A DNA stretch of 64,000 nucleotides from Cordylochernes scorpioides (GCA_030710605.1 CP092882.1:2127319-2191318), one strand, 5' to 3'; positions 21,094 to 31,597 are shown, counted from the stretch's first letter. Numbers and translations: made by a program. Notes: generated by a model from the sequence alone, not told the origin.

Positions 21094-21309
21094 TGCTAAA
21101 ACAACAAGGCCAGACTCCAACCTCTCCTTGATTTTATTCAAGCCACCAAACTGGATCTTTAGGAAAAGTCACAGAACATATGATCAAAGTTCTGAGACAT
21201 GACTTATTTATGAAGTTGGTTCAAGATCTCATCAGACCCTACTGTTTTGAAGCATTCAATATTGATCGTCTCTCAATATATTTATCCAATGGGAGAGATC
21301 CTCTATCTC

Positions 21310-21570
21310 TCCCAATATGTTGGAGATATCGGGTTTGCCCTTCATTGGAAAATGGGTACCGTTGCCACGTTAGGCACCTTGGAAACGAACAAGAATTTGG
21401 TAGAATATTCCAAGGGTCCAAGTGTACACGTTTGTTCGGCGGTACATATACTACAATAGGAACGATACAGAGAAGATTAGCATGGTCCCTGCGCAAGGAT
21501 GACACGCAAAATCGTGAAGCGTTCCAAGGGTCCAGAGGGGACCGCAGGGAGCTGTGGTCGGACTTCTCCC
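21310..21570 (+). repeat. Dispersed repeat hosting the U6 copy
   Basis: The sequence CTTCATTGGAAAATGGGTAC..GTTGCCACGTTAG..ACCTTGGA..AGAATTTGG..TCCAAGGGTCCA ... GTGGTCGGACTTCT recurs inverted at 33800-33915. The second copy lacks the U6 insert and therefore acts as an empty-site paralogue. Confidence 0.7.
21426..21526 (+). ncRNA. U6 spliceosomal snRNA, probable retrocopy (pseudogene)
   Basis: Nearly full-length U6: 5' region TTCGGCGGTACATATACTA, then GGAACGATACAGAGAAGATT with the ACAGAGA box intact, AGCATGG, CCTGCGCAAGGATGACACGC (the U4-pairing and internal stem-loop region), and CGTGAAGCGTTCC. Against the familiar metazoan sequence a few substitutions are visible (GGTCCC for GGCCCC, CAAAATCG for CAAATTCG). 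There is no T-run terminator after GTTCC. Direct repeats TTCCAAGGGTCCA lie at 21408-21420 and 21522-21534. These features favour a retroposed copy over a functional gene. Confidence 0.85.
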
Positions 21571-21656
21571 CCCCCCTCCATTTGCCAATATGTAAATATA
21601 AATAGAAAAAGTATGCAAATATTGGCTTTTAAATCGTAAATTAGTTTGATATTTCT

Positions 21657-22122
21657 CAAGGGGCAACTCGCCTCTCTTTATCGAGGAGGTTTGTGTTTTG
21701 ATCTGAAATACGTGAGCAGGTCTTTTCCAAGATCACACTCAACTTTAAAATGATCTTTCATTAAAGTATCAAGTATTAAAAATAAAAATATATATCCTGA
21801 CCACTCACATTGAGCATTTTTTAGATGGCAGAGCACCATCTAAGTGGAACAAAAATAATCTAAACATTGATTTAGTTTGTTCCATGATATTTAGCTATCC
21901 TAATATTTTTGATAAATCAAGAAAAGCCAACTACAAAGACGTTTCTGGCTTTTGGCTTTCGTCGGCGTGGTGCAGACTGTACCTAAACGATTATTAATTG
22001 GTCCAAGAGGCTTCCTGAGAAATCATTTATATATAATCTATATCAGTTCACCTCTGCTCATGTGTTTTAGTTCAAAACACAAACATCTCCTTGATAAAGA
22101 GAGGCGAGTTGCCCCTCGAAAA
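21657..22122. mobile_element. Nested foldback repeats with decayed hammerhead
   Basis: Outer arms: GGGGCAACTCGCCTCTCTTTATC (about 21660) and its inverse GATAAAGAGAGGCGAGTTGCCCC (about 22094-22116). Inside lies one arm of the CCTGACC..AGATGGCAGAGC family, plus a minus-strand remnant (about 21925-22000) with CCACG, CCGACGA and GAAACGTC. Confidence 0.6.
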
Positions 22123-22153
22123 AAAAAATAGTATAATAAATAATTTCATATCT

Positions 22154-22278
22154 AATAAAGGAAGTTGTACCTTTTAACATGTATATCGGGATTCAGACAA
22201 TAACTCTGAAAGATATTACAGTCACCTTTATTGAAGACACACGAGATAACCGGCGACTTCAAAGACTGAGTGTATATG
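22154..22278 (+). mobile_element. MITE copy, internally deleted
   Basis: Core of the 123-bp family (GGAAGTTGTACCTTTTAACATG...GACACACGAGATAACC) joined directly to CGGCGAC..TCAAAGACTGAGTGTATA; most of the tail is deleted. Confidence 0.65.
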
Positions 22279-22279
22279 T

Positions 22280-23440
22280 AATTTTTCTATTTATAGTCAT
22301 CTTTCAATATGGATTGCTCCCCGAGATATGTAAATATGTAAAATTCCAGTGTGCAAGAAAGACGACGTGTAACAATTGGATCAACTATGTCAATTTGGGC
22401 ATCAGAAGTACAATCTGTAACTTGCACTGCTGCTAAACGTTATGTAATAACTCATATGTAATATTATCTGCATATCCCCCCCCCCCCCTCCGATCGTGTT
22501 TCTTTAATTTGTTTATATATTTTCTCGATCACACTGAATATTCAATCATATTTGGATAAGTAAAATAGGTGAGATATGGTTGTTAAAAGAAAGATAAAAA
22601 TAAAGAAGAGATTGGCGTATCGCAGCCGACATTGATGTGTCCCTAAGGCGACATGTCGTCTGCCGCTTTATTCCCATTTGGTGGCCAAGGTCATTGGAGG
22701 TCACGTAGCTTTTGATTCCCCACTGCCGCTGTTGCCAGAGAAAATTTTTAATTTTCTTCCCATCTCGGTCATTGGCGCGCTTTTTGGGGATAATCGTTTG
22801 GTCTTTTTAAAAATATCTTTTGATTGATTTTTTGCCCTATCTTGTAATTATTTTGATAAAAAAATTATCAAAGAATCAAATAGTTTGATTTGAAATTAAA
22901 GGTTGATTTGCCATCAAAGAATTTAAATTGGAATAAAAAAATGTTTTTTTGAGTCAATCAGAGACTAATTTTCAAGTGGTAATTTTGTGGATTAAGTTAA
23001 TGGTTCAAAAATAAGTTTTTTTTTTTGGGTCAAAAATAATTCGTTTAAAAGTCAATATTTTGATCATAGTTGCATATCATTGTTTTGGACACGAAACACC
23101 AATCTATTTATAAACTCTATCCCATTATAACACAAGACAAAACTGTAGTATTAAGTCTTCACATGGTTTTATATTTATTCCTTATTTACATATATGACTG
23201 AAATATATAATTGGATTATATGTAAATATGGTTTCCCACATGTTCCTCTAATAGCTCCGCTGTACGTCTTACAGAACATTTTAAGAATATAACTAGATCA
23301 AAAAAGATTGACTTTTTGGATATTTGAAAAATAATAAATTTTTACATCATGTGTGGATTGAAGAGAGTTTTATCTTGAATATAAGGATTTATATATATCA
23401 TCATCTTAGAATCATCATCATTATCTTCTTCTTCAGGCAG
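22280..23440. other. AT-rich intergenic DNA with C tract
   Basis: No supported gene. Contains a poly(C) run at about 22480 and a GC-richer patch at about 22625-22790. Confidence 0.4.
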
Positions 23441-23448
23441 ACGGATAA

Positions 23449-23685
23449 GTAGAGGCGCCAAGCATTTTAGATGGCAGAGCGATATCTAGTGAAACAAAAA
23501 TCAACTCAACGTTGATTTAACCCGTTCTGTGATAATTGGTGAACCCATTTTCTTGATAAATCTAGAAAAGTCAACCACTTACGCGTTTCGGGTTGTTGAC
23601 CCCCTAAACGTAGTGCAGGCTGATCTACTAGATGGCGCTCTGCCATTTAAAATGCTCATGTGAGAGGTCAGAATATGTCTTTATT
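23449..23685. mobile_element. Foldback element with hammerhead remnant
   Basis: Arms ATTTTAGATGGCAGAGCGATATCTAG and CTAGATGGCGCTCTGCCATTTAAAAT are inverted copies. The loop holds a minus-strand remnant (GAAACGCGTAAGTGG, about 23571-23585) with CTGATGA lost. Confidence 0.6.
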
Positions 23686-23817
23686 GTTTTTTTAATATCA
23701 ACACTTGACTCTTTATATATTGTGGCGAAGAAATATTTTATTATTTAATTTAATATTATTCAATGAAAATATATACAACAGATTATAAAAATATATATTA
23801 ATCTGTATTTGTGAAAT

Positions 23818-24598
23818 GACAGAGGAGGGAGCCGTTAGTTCTCTTTCCAGCAATAGCTCTTTTCGACATTCTGCCACCACAATTGCGTCATTAGGACTTG
23901 CTACTTCTATTAACTGAATAGAGGCGGGTTCGATTCTATATTCCAATTCCGAGTAGAGAGGTGAGCTGTTCTTAGGGGTATCCTCAAAAAGACATTTTTC
24001 TAAGAAAAGTGTGTCGTCAGCTGAATCAATTATCGCCCTAGATAACTTCAAAAAGTTCCAACCAAGAATAACTTCGTGACTACAGTCTTCCATAACGACA
24101 AATTCAAAGCTTTCCTGTAGTCCATTCAAGTCCAGTTTCAGTGTGCAGCGTCCTTTTGGTCTTACAATTTTACCGTTGGCTACTCGTAATGTGACGTCAG
24201 TTTCGGCAAACATTATTTTTCTTAATTTGAGTCTGAACCTCTCAGAAATGACAGAATATGAGGCTCCTGAGTCGACGAGGGCACGCGTCATTTTTCCTTC
24301 TATTTTAATGTCTATGTAATTTTCTTTTAATTCTAATGTGGTCGATAAGGGAGGATTTATAAATTTTGCGGCCTTAGCTCCAAAATAGGACGCATCTTCT
24401 AGTTTTCCTGACGGGAACGGCGAGGCGACTGGCTGGGTCTTCTATCAGGAGACGAATATTGTCCTTTTCGGCCAGTGTAAGGAGAGGGGCTTCGGTAGCG
24501 GCGTCTATTTTCTCTTGGCAGGTCGTCGTTGGGCTCTTGGCTGCTCCGAGAATTATAGAATGTTCTAGGCTCTAGCCTATCTCTCTGTTTGTAATTCC
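23818..24598 (-). pseudogene. Inverted gag-tail and retropepsin fragment inside the 5' LTR
   Basis: On the minus strand the order is the gag C-terminal RYRSP-rich end (frameshifted), then the linker seen after gag at 26080-26190, then an aspartic protease. The protease has ALVDSGASYSVIS (the DSG active-site triad and flap start), a conserved middle, and HEVILGWNFL, the usual C-terminal ILG motif. It is open from 24291 down into the LTR junction (about 150 protease residues). It supplies the pol segment missing from the element around it but in the wrong orientation. It probably arose from an aberrant reverse transcription or an inverted insertion from a sister copy. Confidence 0.75.
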
Positions 24599-24916
24599 AA
24601 GTTTGTTCTCCTTTAATTTAATATTATTCAATGAAAATATATACAACAGATTATAAAAATATATATTAATCTGTATTTGTGAAATCATCTTTAAAATATT
24701 TCTTTGCTTGCTTGCTTAAGATTCCCTAGCTGTAAATAGTTTTAGGCTGACTTGTTAATAATTGTCGACTCGTCGCTGGGACGTCATCAATAAATACTTT
24801 TACATCTTAGGATATTTCAAGGCTTGATTTCTACGCTACAACTGGTGGAGAGACTGGACCGATACCCATTAAGAAATAAAAGAAAAATTGATTCTGTTGA
24901 ACCAGAAGAAACTTCT

Positions 24917-26080
24917 ATGAATGTAAAGAAGGAAGGTACTCAGGTAAGCAACTACGTTGTTCAACATCTGCCAAGGAACCCTTCCATTTTCTCCGGGGAG
25001 GATGGTGAAGATCTCCAAAAATGGTTAAAAGGGTATGCACGTGTGGCAAAGTACAACCATTGGGACGAAACCCTTTGTCTTACTAAAGTTTATTTTTATC
25101 TGTCTGGAACTGCTCTCAAATGGTTTGAGAACAACGAAGAAAGCATACAGACTTGGAAGGAATTCACATCTCAATTAGAGAATGTGTTCGGAAAAAAAGA
25201 AAATTCAAAATTACAAGCGGAGAAGAAACTTAAAACACGGGCACAATTAAAAGGTGAAAGTACCGAATGTTACATCCAGGATCTCCTGTGCTTGTGCAAA
25301 GAGGTTGATCCTCAAATGAGTGAGGAAGATAAAATCTCCCACCTCATGAAGGGGATAGCTGAGGAGCTTTATCAAGCACTCCTACCAAGGGATGTACAGA
25401 GCACCGAGCAATTCATTACAGAATGTCGCCGTGTCGAAGCGCTCCGTTGTAGGCGAGTTACCCCAACCAGGTACGAGCGCCTACCAAATGTAGCCTCTCT
25501 CTTTGACCAGGATGACGGAGAAGATCTGTCATCTATGATTAGGCAAATTGTTCCTGAGGAGGTACAGCGGGCATTAGGCTCTCCTCGGGAGGAACCAAAA
25601 AATGCTACAATCGAAGAAATTGTAAAGGAGGAGATTGGAAGAACCCTGGCGCCAATATCAAAGTCTAGGAGAAATCCCCCTCAGAAGGAAAGACCCCGAC
25701 AGTTTTTAAATACTAGATATGAGGCCGAAACGATAAGACCACACCCTGAACCTCGATACCCAAAACAAGGAGGAAGACGCGACACCAATGATTGGCGTAC
25801 AACTGAGGGAAGGCCTATCTGTTTCTACTGCGGACGCCCAGGTCACGTCGTCCGCTATTGCCGTGACAGGAAGAGACACAATGAGGAAAGGAGAAATGAC
25901 TATTTCCAAAGAAAGCAAGACGCAATGGTATCCTACAACTCTCGAGCTGAATCTCAGGACCCCAATGACGAATCATCGAGGAAAACTTTCACTCGCTACC
26001 GAAGCCCTACTTCATATCGCGGTCGAAACAGACAACATTTCTCACCTGCTAAAAGATCTAGCTGGACGCCCCGCCATTAA
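24917..26080 (+). CDS. gag: Ty3/gypsy-type Gag polyprotein
   Basis: Intact frame of about 387 residues from the ATG at 24917; the frame is open back into the LTR without another ATG. The N-terminal half is capsid-like: the RNPSIFSGEDGEDLQKWLKGY and AKYNHW segments followed by LTKVYFYLSGTALKWFENN match the retrotransposon gag fold. The middle is acidic-basic (EEVQRALG, EEIGRTLAP), and one CCHC nucleic-acid-binding knuckle lies near the C-terminus (CFYCGRPGHVVRYC). The tail is rich in R, S and Y. Expected role: cytoplasmic particle assembly and RNA packaging. All coding capacity of the element is here, so it would need reverse transcriptase in trans. The open frame suggests recent activity or selection. 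Confidence 0.85.
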   Translation: MNVKKEGTQVSNYVVQHLPRNPSIFSGEDGEDLQKWLKGYARVAKYNHWDETLCLTKVYFYLSGTALKWFENNEESIQTWKEFTSQLENVFGKKENSKLQAEKKLKTRAQLKGESTECYIQDLLCLCKEVDPQMSEEDKISHLMKGIAEELYQALLPRDVQSTEQFITECRRVEALRCRRVTPTRYERLPNVASLFDQDDGEDLSSMIRQIVPEEVQRALGSPREEPKNATIEEIVKEEIGRTLAPISKSRRNPPQKERPRQFLNTRYEAETIRPHPEPRYPKQGGRRDTNDWRTTEGRPICFYCGRPGHVVRYCRDRKRHNEERRNDYFQRKQDAMVSYNSRAESQDPNDESSRKTFTRYRSPTSYRGRNRQHFSPAKRSSWTPRH

Positions 26081-26341
26081 AACTAGATGATAGACCACAT
26101 TGGAGGGGAGGCCGTAAAGTTATAAAACTCCCCTTGCCGACCACAGTAGAAATTAGAAAAAGCTACCTTGACGTAAACATAGACCTACCAAGTCCTCATG
26201 AAGAAGATATCTCAACTGAAAGAAGACATCCACCGCAGTCACCTGAAAATATCCCTGGCCCTAGTACTATGTAGTTATTGAGACTGACGACGTAAGTCTC
26301 CTTCTGAGCATCGGGTCGATGCTCTTTATAGGAGGAGGCTA

Positions 26342-26593
26342 TGTGGCGAAGAAATATTTTATTATTTAATTTAATATTATTCAATGAAAATATATACAAC
26401 AGATTATAAAAATATATATTAATCTGTATTTGTGAAATCATCTTTAAAATATTTCTTTGCTTGCTTGCTTAAGATTCCCTAGCTGTAAATAGTTTTAGGC
26501 TGACTTGTTAATAATTGTCGACTCGTCGCTGGGACGTCATCAATAAATACTTTTACATCTTAGGATATTTCAAGGCTTGATTTCTACGCTACA
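26342..26593 (+). repeat. 3' LTR of gag-only element
   Basis: 252-bp LTR, TG...CA ends (TGTGGCG to GCTACA). Contains AATAAATAC as a possible polyadenylation signal. Related solo copies lie at 12087-12322 and 47051-47286. Confidence 0.85.
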
Positions 26594-26599
26594 ATATTA

Positions 26600-27228
26600 A
26601 GAAAAAGGCATCTCCTTATCGTGCAACTGTAATTTCTTTATATATAGTTTCTTGTTTTTTCACACACAATACACATATATATAACACATATTTTTTTTGC
26701 CTTCAGCATTCAACGTGATAAGGGTTTCACGTTGCCCTAATGACGTCACAGATATGTAACACGGTACAAAAGAGAACAACGGAAGATAAATAAATAAATA
26801 CATAGTGAGACGAAGAATTAAAAGTAACTGGCAACACTGGCCGTCTTTGTGTTGAGGTGGTAATTATCGTTGAATAATTGGCTTTTCTTGTTGTTGTTGT
26901 GTTGTTGATGTGCATTGTGCTGTTGTTGTTGTTACATTTCTTTTTGTACATTGTCGAATATAGATAGAGGTTCTCTCATGGAGCCAATTTGTTAGATTTG
27001 GATTCTGAAAAACTTTCCTCGTCGCTGGAAGTCACGATGTCTATAGAGGTCCCGGCTAATCAGACAGGAACACTATCTTCTAGTGAAACAAGGTGGTTTT
27101 ATTATATATATTGGTACATTTATGAAATTCTCTAGCTTTTCATGGTGATCTTGTCGCAGGACGATTGCCAGCCTGTCTTCTTCAGATGGTACAGTAGGGC
27201 CTCCTTGTAGTACCCTCATAGTTCGGTA
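26600..27228. other. Intergenic DNA with (TTG)n-rich stretch
   Basis: No gene supported. Contains a TTGTTGTTGTTG-rich stretch (26885-26940) that could be the tail of a LINE, but no coding part is attached. Confidence 0.4.
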
Positions 27229-27843
27229 GTGTGTTATTATGTAATTACGTATATAGTATGCTATATCATAGTTACATAGTGTGTTATACCATAGTTACAT
27301 AGTGTGCTGTACCATAGTTACATAGTGTGTTATACCATAGTTACATAGTGTGTTATACCATAGTTACATAGTGTGTTATTATGTAATTACGTATATAGTA
27401 TGTTATATCATAGTTACATAGTGTGCTATACCATAGTTACATAGTGTGCTATATCGTAGTTACATAGTGTGTTATACCATAGTTAAATAGCTTGCTGTAC
27501 CATAGTTACATAGTGTGTTGTACCATAGTTACATAGTGTGTTATACCATAGTTAAATAGCTTGCTGTACCATAGTTACATAGTGTGTTGTGCCATAGTTA
27601 CATAGTGTGTTATACCATAGTTACATAGTGTGTTATACCATAGTTACATAGTGTGTTATACCATAGTTAAATAGCTTGCTGTACCATAGTTACATAGTGT
27701 GTTGTGCCATAGTTACATAGTGTGTTATACCATAGTTACATAGGGTGTTATACCATAGTTAAATAGCTTGCTGTACCATAGTTACATAGTGTGTTGTGCC
27801 ATAGTTACATAGTGTGTTATACCATAGTTGCATAGTGAGTTAT
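27229..27843. repeat. 23-bp satellite array, left part
   Basis: Unit TTATACCATAGTTACATAGTGTG (23 bp), with about 25 copies and higher-order variants (an AAATAGCTTGCTGTACC unit recurring at several-unit intervals). Confidence 0.9.
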
Positions 27844-28504
27844 CACAAAGCAATAACGCGCCACCTATACATATAAAACAAAAGGATTTAAAAGCACGAA
27901 TGTTTCTTTTATACATAAAACAAACTTCTACTGTCCTTACTGCGATGAAAAAATATGTTGGGAGGGCTTGGCTCATCAGTGGTGAACCCTCCCAGCGGTT
28001 TCGCCAATTTCGCCAATTATTCACCACTGATGAGCCAAGCCCTCCCAACATATTTTTTTATCGCAGTAAGGACAGTAGAAGTTTGTTTTATGTATAAAAG
28101 AAACATTCGCGCTTTTAAATCCTTTTGTTTTATATGTATAGATGGCGCGTTATTGCTTTGTGTTAATTTATGCCTAACTGGCCTTGTCTTTATAGTTTGC
28201 TGAAGAGCATTGCTCGACGCAAATATTTAAATGTAATGCTACTGTCCTATAAGCTTATGTCCATAGTTTACTTGAAAACCATTTCTAAGATTCCATCCTT
28301 CAGTGTAGCATATAAAAGCAGAATGATCCAATACAGTATTAGAGCTCTGAGAAGCGGTCTGGTGGATTAAATTGGCGAAACCGCTGGGAGGGTTCACCAC
28401 TGATGAGCCAAGCCCTCCCAACATATTTTTTCATCGCAGTAAGGACAGTAGAAGTCTGTTTTATGTATAAAAGAAACATTCGCGCTTTTAAATCCTTTTG
28501 TTTT
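27844..28504. mobile_element. Cassette retroposon, inverted partial plus full copy, inside satellite
   Basis: Bounded by ATAGTGAGTTAT at 27832-27843 and 28505-28516 (12-bp direct repeat within the satellite). The first about 300 bp form a foldback (arms ACGCGCCACC..AAAGCACGAATG..CTTCTACTGTCC and inverse), followed by a full unit with TATAAAAG, AGAGCTCTGAGAAGC, the cassette TTGGC-GAAAC...CTGATGA-GCCAA (28371-28416) and the common tail. No ORF. Confidence 0.75.
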
Positions 28505-28735
28505 ATAGTGAGTTATACCATAGTTACATAGTGTGTTATACCATAGTTACATAGTGAGTTATACCATAGTTACAATGTGTGTTATACTGTGGTTACATAG
28601 TTTGTTATACCATAGTTACATAGTGAGTTATACCATAGTTACAATGTGTGTTATACTGTGGTTACATAGTTTGTTATACTATAGTTGCATAGTGAGTTTT
28701 ACCATATTGCCATACAATATACAATGTGCCATAAC
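28505..28735. repeat. 23-bp satellite array, right part
   Basis: Continuation of the 23-bp satellite with more diverged units (TTATACTGTGGTTACATAGTTTG variants). Confidence 0.85.
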
Positions 28736-28739
28736 GTAT

Positions 28740-29930
28740 GTTACATATTTTCAACACCCTACTTACATAGTGTGCTACATAAGTAAACAACATTGTACAC
28801 AATATTGGAAACAAGATTAAAAGCAAAGAAGAAGTAAAACAACAAAAATAAAATAAACTATTTTTAGTTAATTTTCTCGCAACTGTCATCGTCTGATAAA
28901 ATAGCGCAAGCCCAACGCCATAAGAACTAATATCACTTTTATTATTATTTTTTTCTACAATTTTTTTTTAACCGCGCGCAATATAAAAAGAGCCATATTT
29001 TAAGTACGACAAACTTATTCCACCCAGCAGTTTTCATCGTGTTGTCACACGACGGAAAATACAACACAGACGATTTCTTTCGTTTTCCCGCCTAAAAAGT
29101 CGTCTGCGACTTTTCCTTATTACCCTAATTGTCTTGAACTAACCCGCGCTAGGAATCAGCGCTTGTTCAATAGGGATTTTAATGGCGTGTGATTTAACAG
29201 CAGCGACACATTCTATCCCTTTTAAAATTTACTAAAACCTAACCCCTCTTCCCATAAAAAAAAAAGAACCAAACGTGATTGTAATTAAGAATATATCAAT
29301 AGATAGATTGACCTCTATTTTAAAAATGGCGGTGACGGCTTGCGTGATTTTGTGTTTAAGGAAACTACACATACCTGTAGGCTTAAATTAAAACCCCACC
29401 ACCGAGTAATAAATATAAAAAAAAACTCTGTGAATAAGGAAAGGAATGAAAAAAAAAGCACATTAATTACCGGCCTATTCTGCAATGATCATCCACTGAC
29501 ATCAATTTGATAGGTAATCAACATACCTCATCAATTAACAGCTGATGTCCTTTCGCATCATTTCTAATAAAAGAAAAATTAAAATATTACCCCCCCCCTT
29601 CTCGTCATTTTTACCGTGTTGTCAATCGTGACTCCAGTTTTTTTTTTATTATGTATTTATCCCCTGGCTTATATGTAAATAGGCTAATTGATCATATTGA
29701 AAAATCGATTTTTTAAAAATCTTTTTAAAAATTTCGGGAAATATTGTGTCCTCTTTCTTGACAATTTCTTCTTTCCCAAGTTCAGGTCCCGAACTTAGAG
29801 CACCGAGGGATTGCATCAACCTCCTTGTTTATCTTTATTATTCGCTTTTTGAAATACCTCTTTGCATATTGCACCACGTGTATATATATTATTGAGGTTT
29901 AAATCTATATCACTTTTATATATTTGATAT
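28740..29930. other. Intergenic DNA, nothing recognised
   Basis: No gene, RNA or repeat could be supported. Homopolymer C, A and T tracts are present. Confidence 0.4.
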
Positions 29931-30108
29931 CCACTCATGGACAAAACTTAAGGAAGTTGTACCTTTTAGTATGTATATCGGGACAATAACTCTGAAAGAT
30001 ATTACAGTGACCTTTATTGAAGACACACGAGATAACCAAGTGTGAACAAAATTGCCTCCCTAAAAAAAAAAAAAAAAAAAAAAAACAGACGACCGGCGAC
30101 ATCAAAGA
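29931..30108 (+). mobile_element. MITE copy, 3' truncated
   Basis: CACTCATGGACAAAACTTAAG start, core, poly(A), then GACGACCGGCGACATCAAAG, where it stops; the 3' TIR is missing. Confidence 0.75.
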
Positions 30109-30119
30109 ATATATTTTGT

Positions 30120-30258
30120 AATTGTTTTATTTTTAAAAGGCAAATTTCCACAGCCACTAAATGAAAAATCTATATTGAGAGGGCCTGGCTCATCAGTGGC
30201 GAAACCTTCCTAGCGGTTTCGCCAGTTTGACCTCCCAGACAGCTATAATTATTATACA
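30120..30258 (-). mobile_element. Cassette retroposon copy
   Basis: Minus-strand cassette in the CTGGC...GCCAG form at about 30183-30228. The loop differs (TTCGCCA in place of TTCACCA). Confidence 0.6.
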
Positions 30259-30264
30259 GTTTAC

Positions 30265-30338
30265 GTCCAGGGTAGCCTAGTGGACATGGCACCTGCCCGG
30301 TAAGCAGAAGGTTGTGGGTTCGATTCCCGCCCCTGGAC
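30265..30338 (+). tRNA. tRNA-like sequence, Thr (GGT anticodon position), likely pseudogene or SINE head
   Basis: A 74-nt segment folds as a cloverleaf: acceptor TCCAGGG/CCCTGGA (7 bp), D arm GCC..GGC, anticodon arm CCTGC-CCGGTAA-GCAGA (4 of 5 pairs), T arm GTGGG-TTCGATT-CCCGC (5 bp). The A box TAGCCTAGTGG and B box GGTTCGATTCC are canonical, and ACACTTTTATTTTT downstream gives a pol III terminator. Position 33 is C, not the nearly universal T, which argues against a working tRNA. The 3' flank resembles the GGACACTTTTTT after the SINE head at 16310, so it could be a SINE head. Confidence 0.5.
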
Positions 30339-30589
30339 ACTTTTATTTTTCCGTTCGCCATTACTCTTCATATTTTCACCCTTCCATACGTCATCCAATC
30401 ATATATAGACCATCACTCTTCATATATTCAACCTTTTCATATGTCATCCAAAAAGTTAGAAATATTAGATATTTCTCTTTGAAATTAAAATTGATTTTCA
30501 CAAATAAAAGAAACTTATGCGGTTAAACTTTAAGTATTGCTTTATAATTATACAGTTTGTTGAATACCAATTTACTAATTGAGAATCAA

Positions 30590-30830
30590 AATGAGGACAA
30601 TTTATAAGCGAAACAGGCCTTATAATAATTGTAGCGGTTTGGTAGAACAAATTGATGAAACTCCTGGCAGGGTTCACCACTGATGAGACAAACCTTCAGA
30701 ATACTTTGGTTTATAGCGATTGCAAAAGGTTGCCTTTTTAAATATAAAAAAATATATAATGCTAATAATTCATATTTCATTGAAGGGATATGCTACCATA
30801 TTTTCATAAAAACACCAAAATGTTTCAGAC
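30590..30830 (+). mobile_element. Cassette retroposon copy, decayed
   Basis: Retains CTGGCAGGGTTCACCACTGATGAG but GAAAC and stem II are lost. Confidence 0.4.
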
Positions 30831-30887
30831 CAGAGAGAACGATGTCAAACAGACAGTTTAAGCCGAGTGGTCTCCAATAGAGAAGAA

Positions 30888-31350
30888 TGTTTCCACGTGG
30901 AAAAATAGGGAAAACAAACTTTTATTTATTTCATATCAAATTACAGGTGTTACATTCGAGCACAGCTCGCGAGTCACCTTGTCCTGGCTATTTACACATG
31001 GCGTGGAGTAGAGGTGGTCCCCCCGGACCTTGCAGGAGGGCAGCTGTTGGGCGATGAGCTCTTGACTAAGTGTCAGGGCCGGGTCGTCGGAATCGGGGAT
31101 TGATATCTCCTTTATTTTGTAGAATATATTGTATGGCTGGATTATTTGAATTTTGAATTTGAAGGTATAATTTCTTAACGGAAGTTTGGTACATATCTTC
31201 TAGATCGGGTTGGTTCAAGTCCTCCTTCAGTATCTTGTTTGATAGGTTGAATGGAGCTCTCAGACAAACTTCAGGATGAGATGACAATTTATTTAAGGCA
31301 AGAACAAACTATGAAGGATAAACAAAAGATAAGCAATGAGGGAAGTTTAC
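30888..31350. repeat. Uncharacterised dispersed repeat (CACGTGGAA start)
   Basis: TTCCACGTGGAAAAATAGGGAAAACAAACTT at 30890 and GACAAACTTCAGGATGAGATGACAATTTATTTAAGGCAAG at 31265 resemble 32045-32180 (GTCACGTGGAATATCAGGAAAGACAAACTTCAGGATGA...). It could be LTR-like; ends are not resolved. Confidence 0.35.
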
Positions 31351-31597
31351 AGAGTAACAAGATATAAACATAAAAAAATGATACTCTGTAAAAAAATAAA
31401 TAAATACTTTGTGCTACAATATTTAAATTTTACCAAGTTCTGTGGACTCTACTATACCGTTGACTAATTAATCGAAAATTCTTTAATTTGCACAATTGGG
31501 GGCAGTTGTGATAATTATATCATATATTAGATTGGTGGTTATAATAATGAAAAAATGAAAGAAAAATAATAATAAAAGATAAAAATGTCAGGTGTTG

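Larger units (their letters stand above)
23721..26593 (+). mobile_element. Gag-only Ty3/gypsy-type LTR retrotransposon, broken 5' LTR
   Basis: The element starts TGTGGCG at 23721 and ends CTACA at 26593, flanked by ATAT (23717-23720 and 26594-26597). The 3' LTR is 26342-26593 (252 bp). The 5' LTR is present as 23721-23817, then an inverted 780-bp gag-protease fragment, then the LTR resumes at about 24600 and ends at 24840, repeating about 75 bp. The internal region has a complete gag, a short remnant of the start of pol (about 26080-26190) and GAGGAGG before the 3' LTR. Reverse transcriptase and integrase are absent, so this is non-autonomous. Confidence 0.85.

Noticed and set aside
27229-28735. 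CRISPR-like or regulatory repeat array
   Set aside because: Head-to-tail 23-bp satellite units with no spacers.
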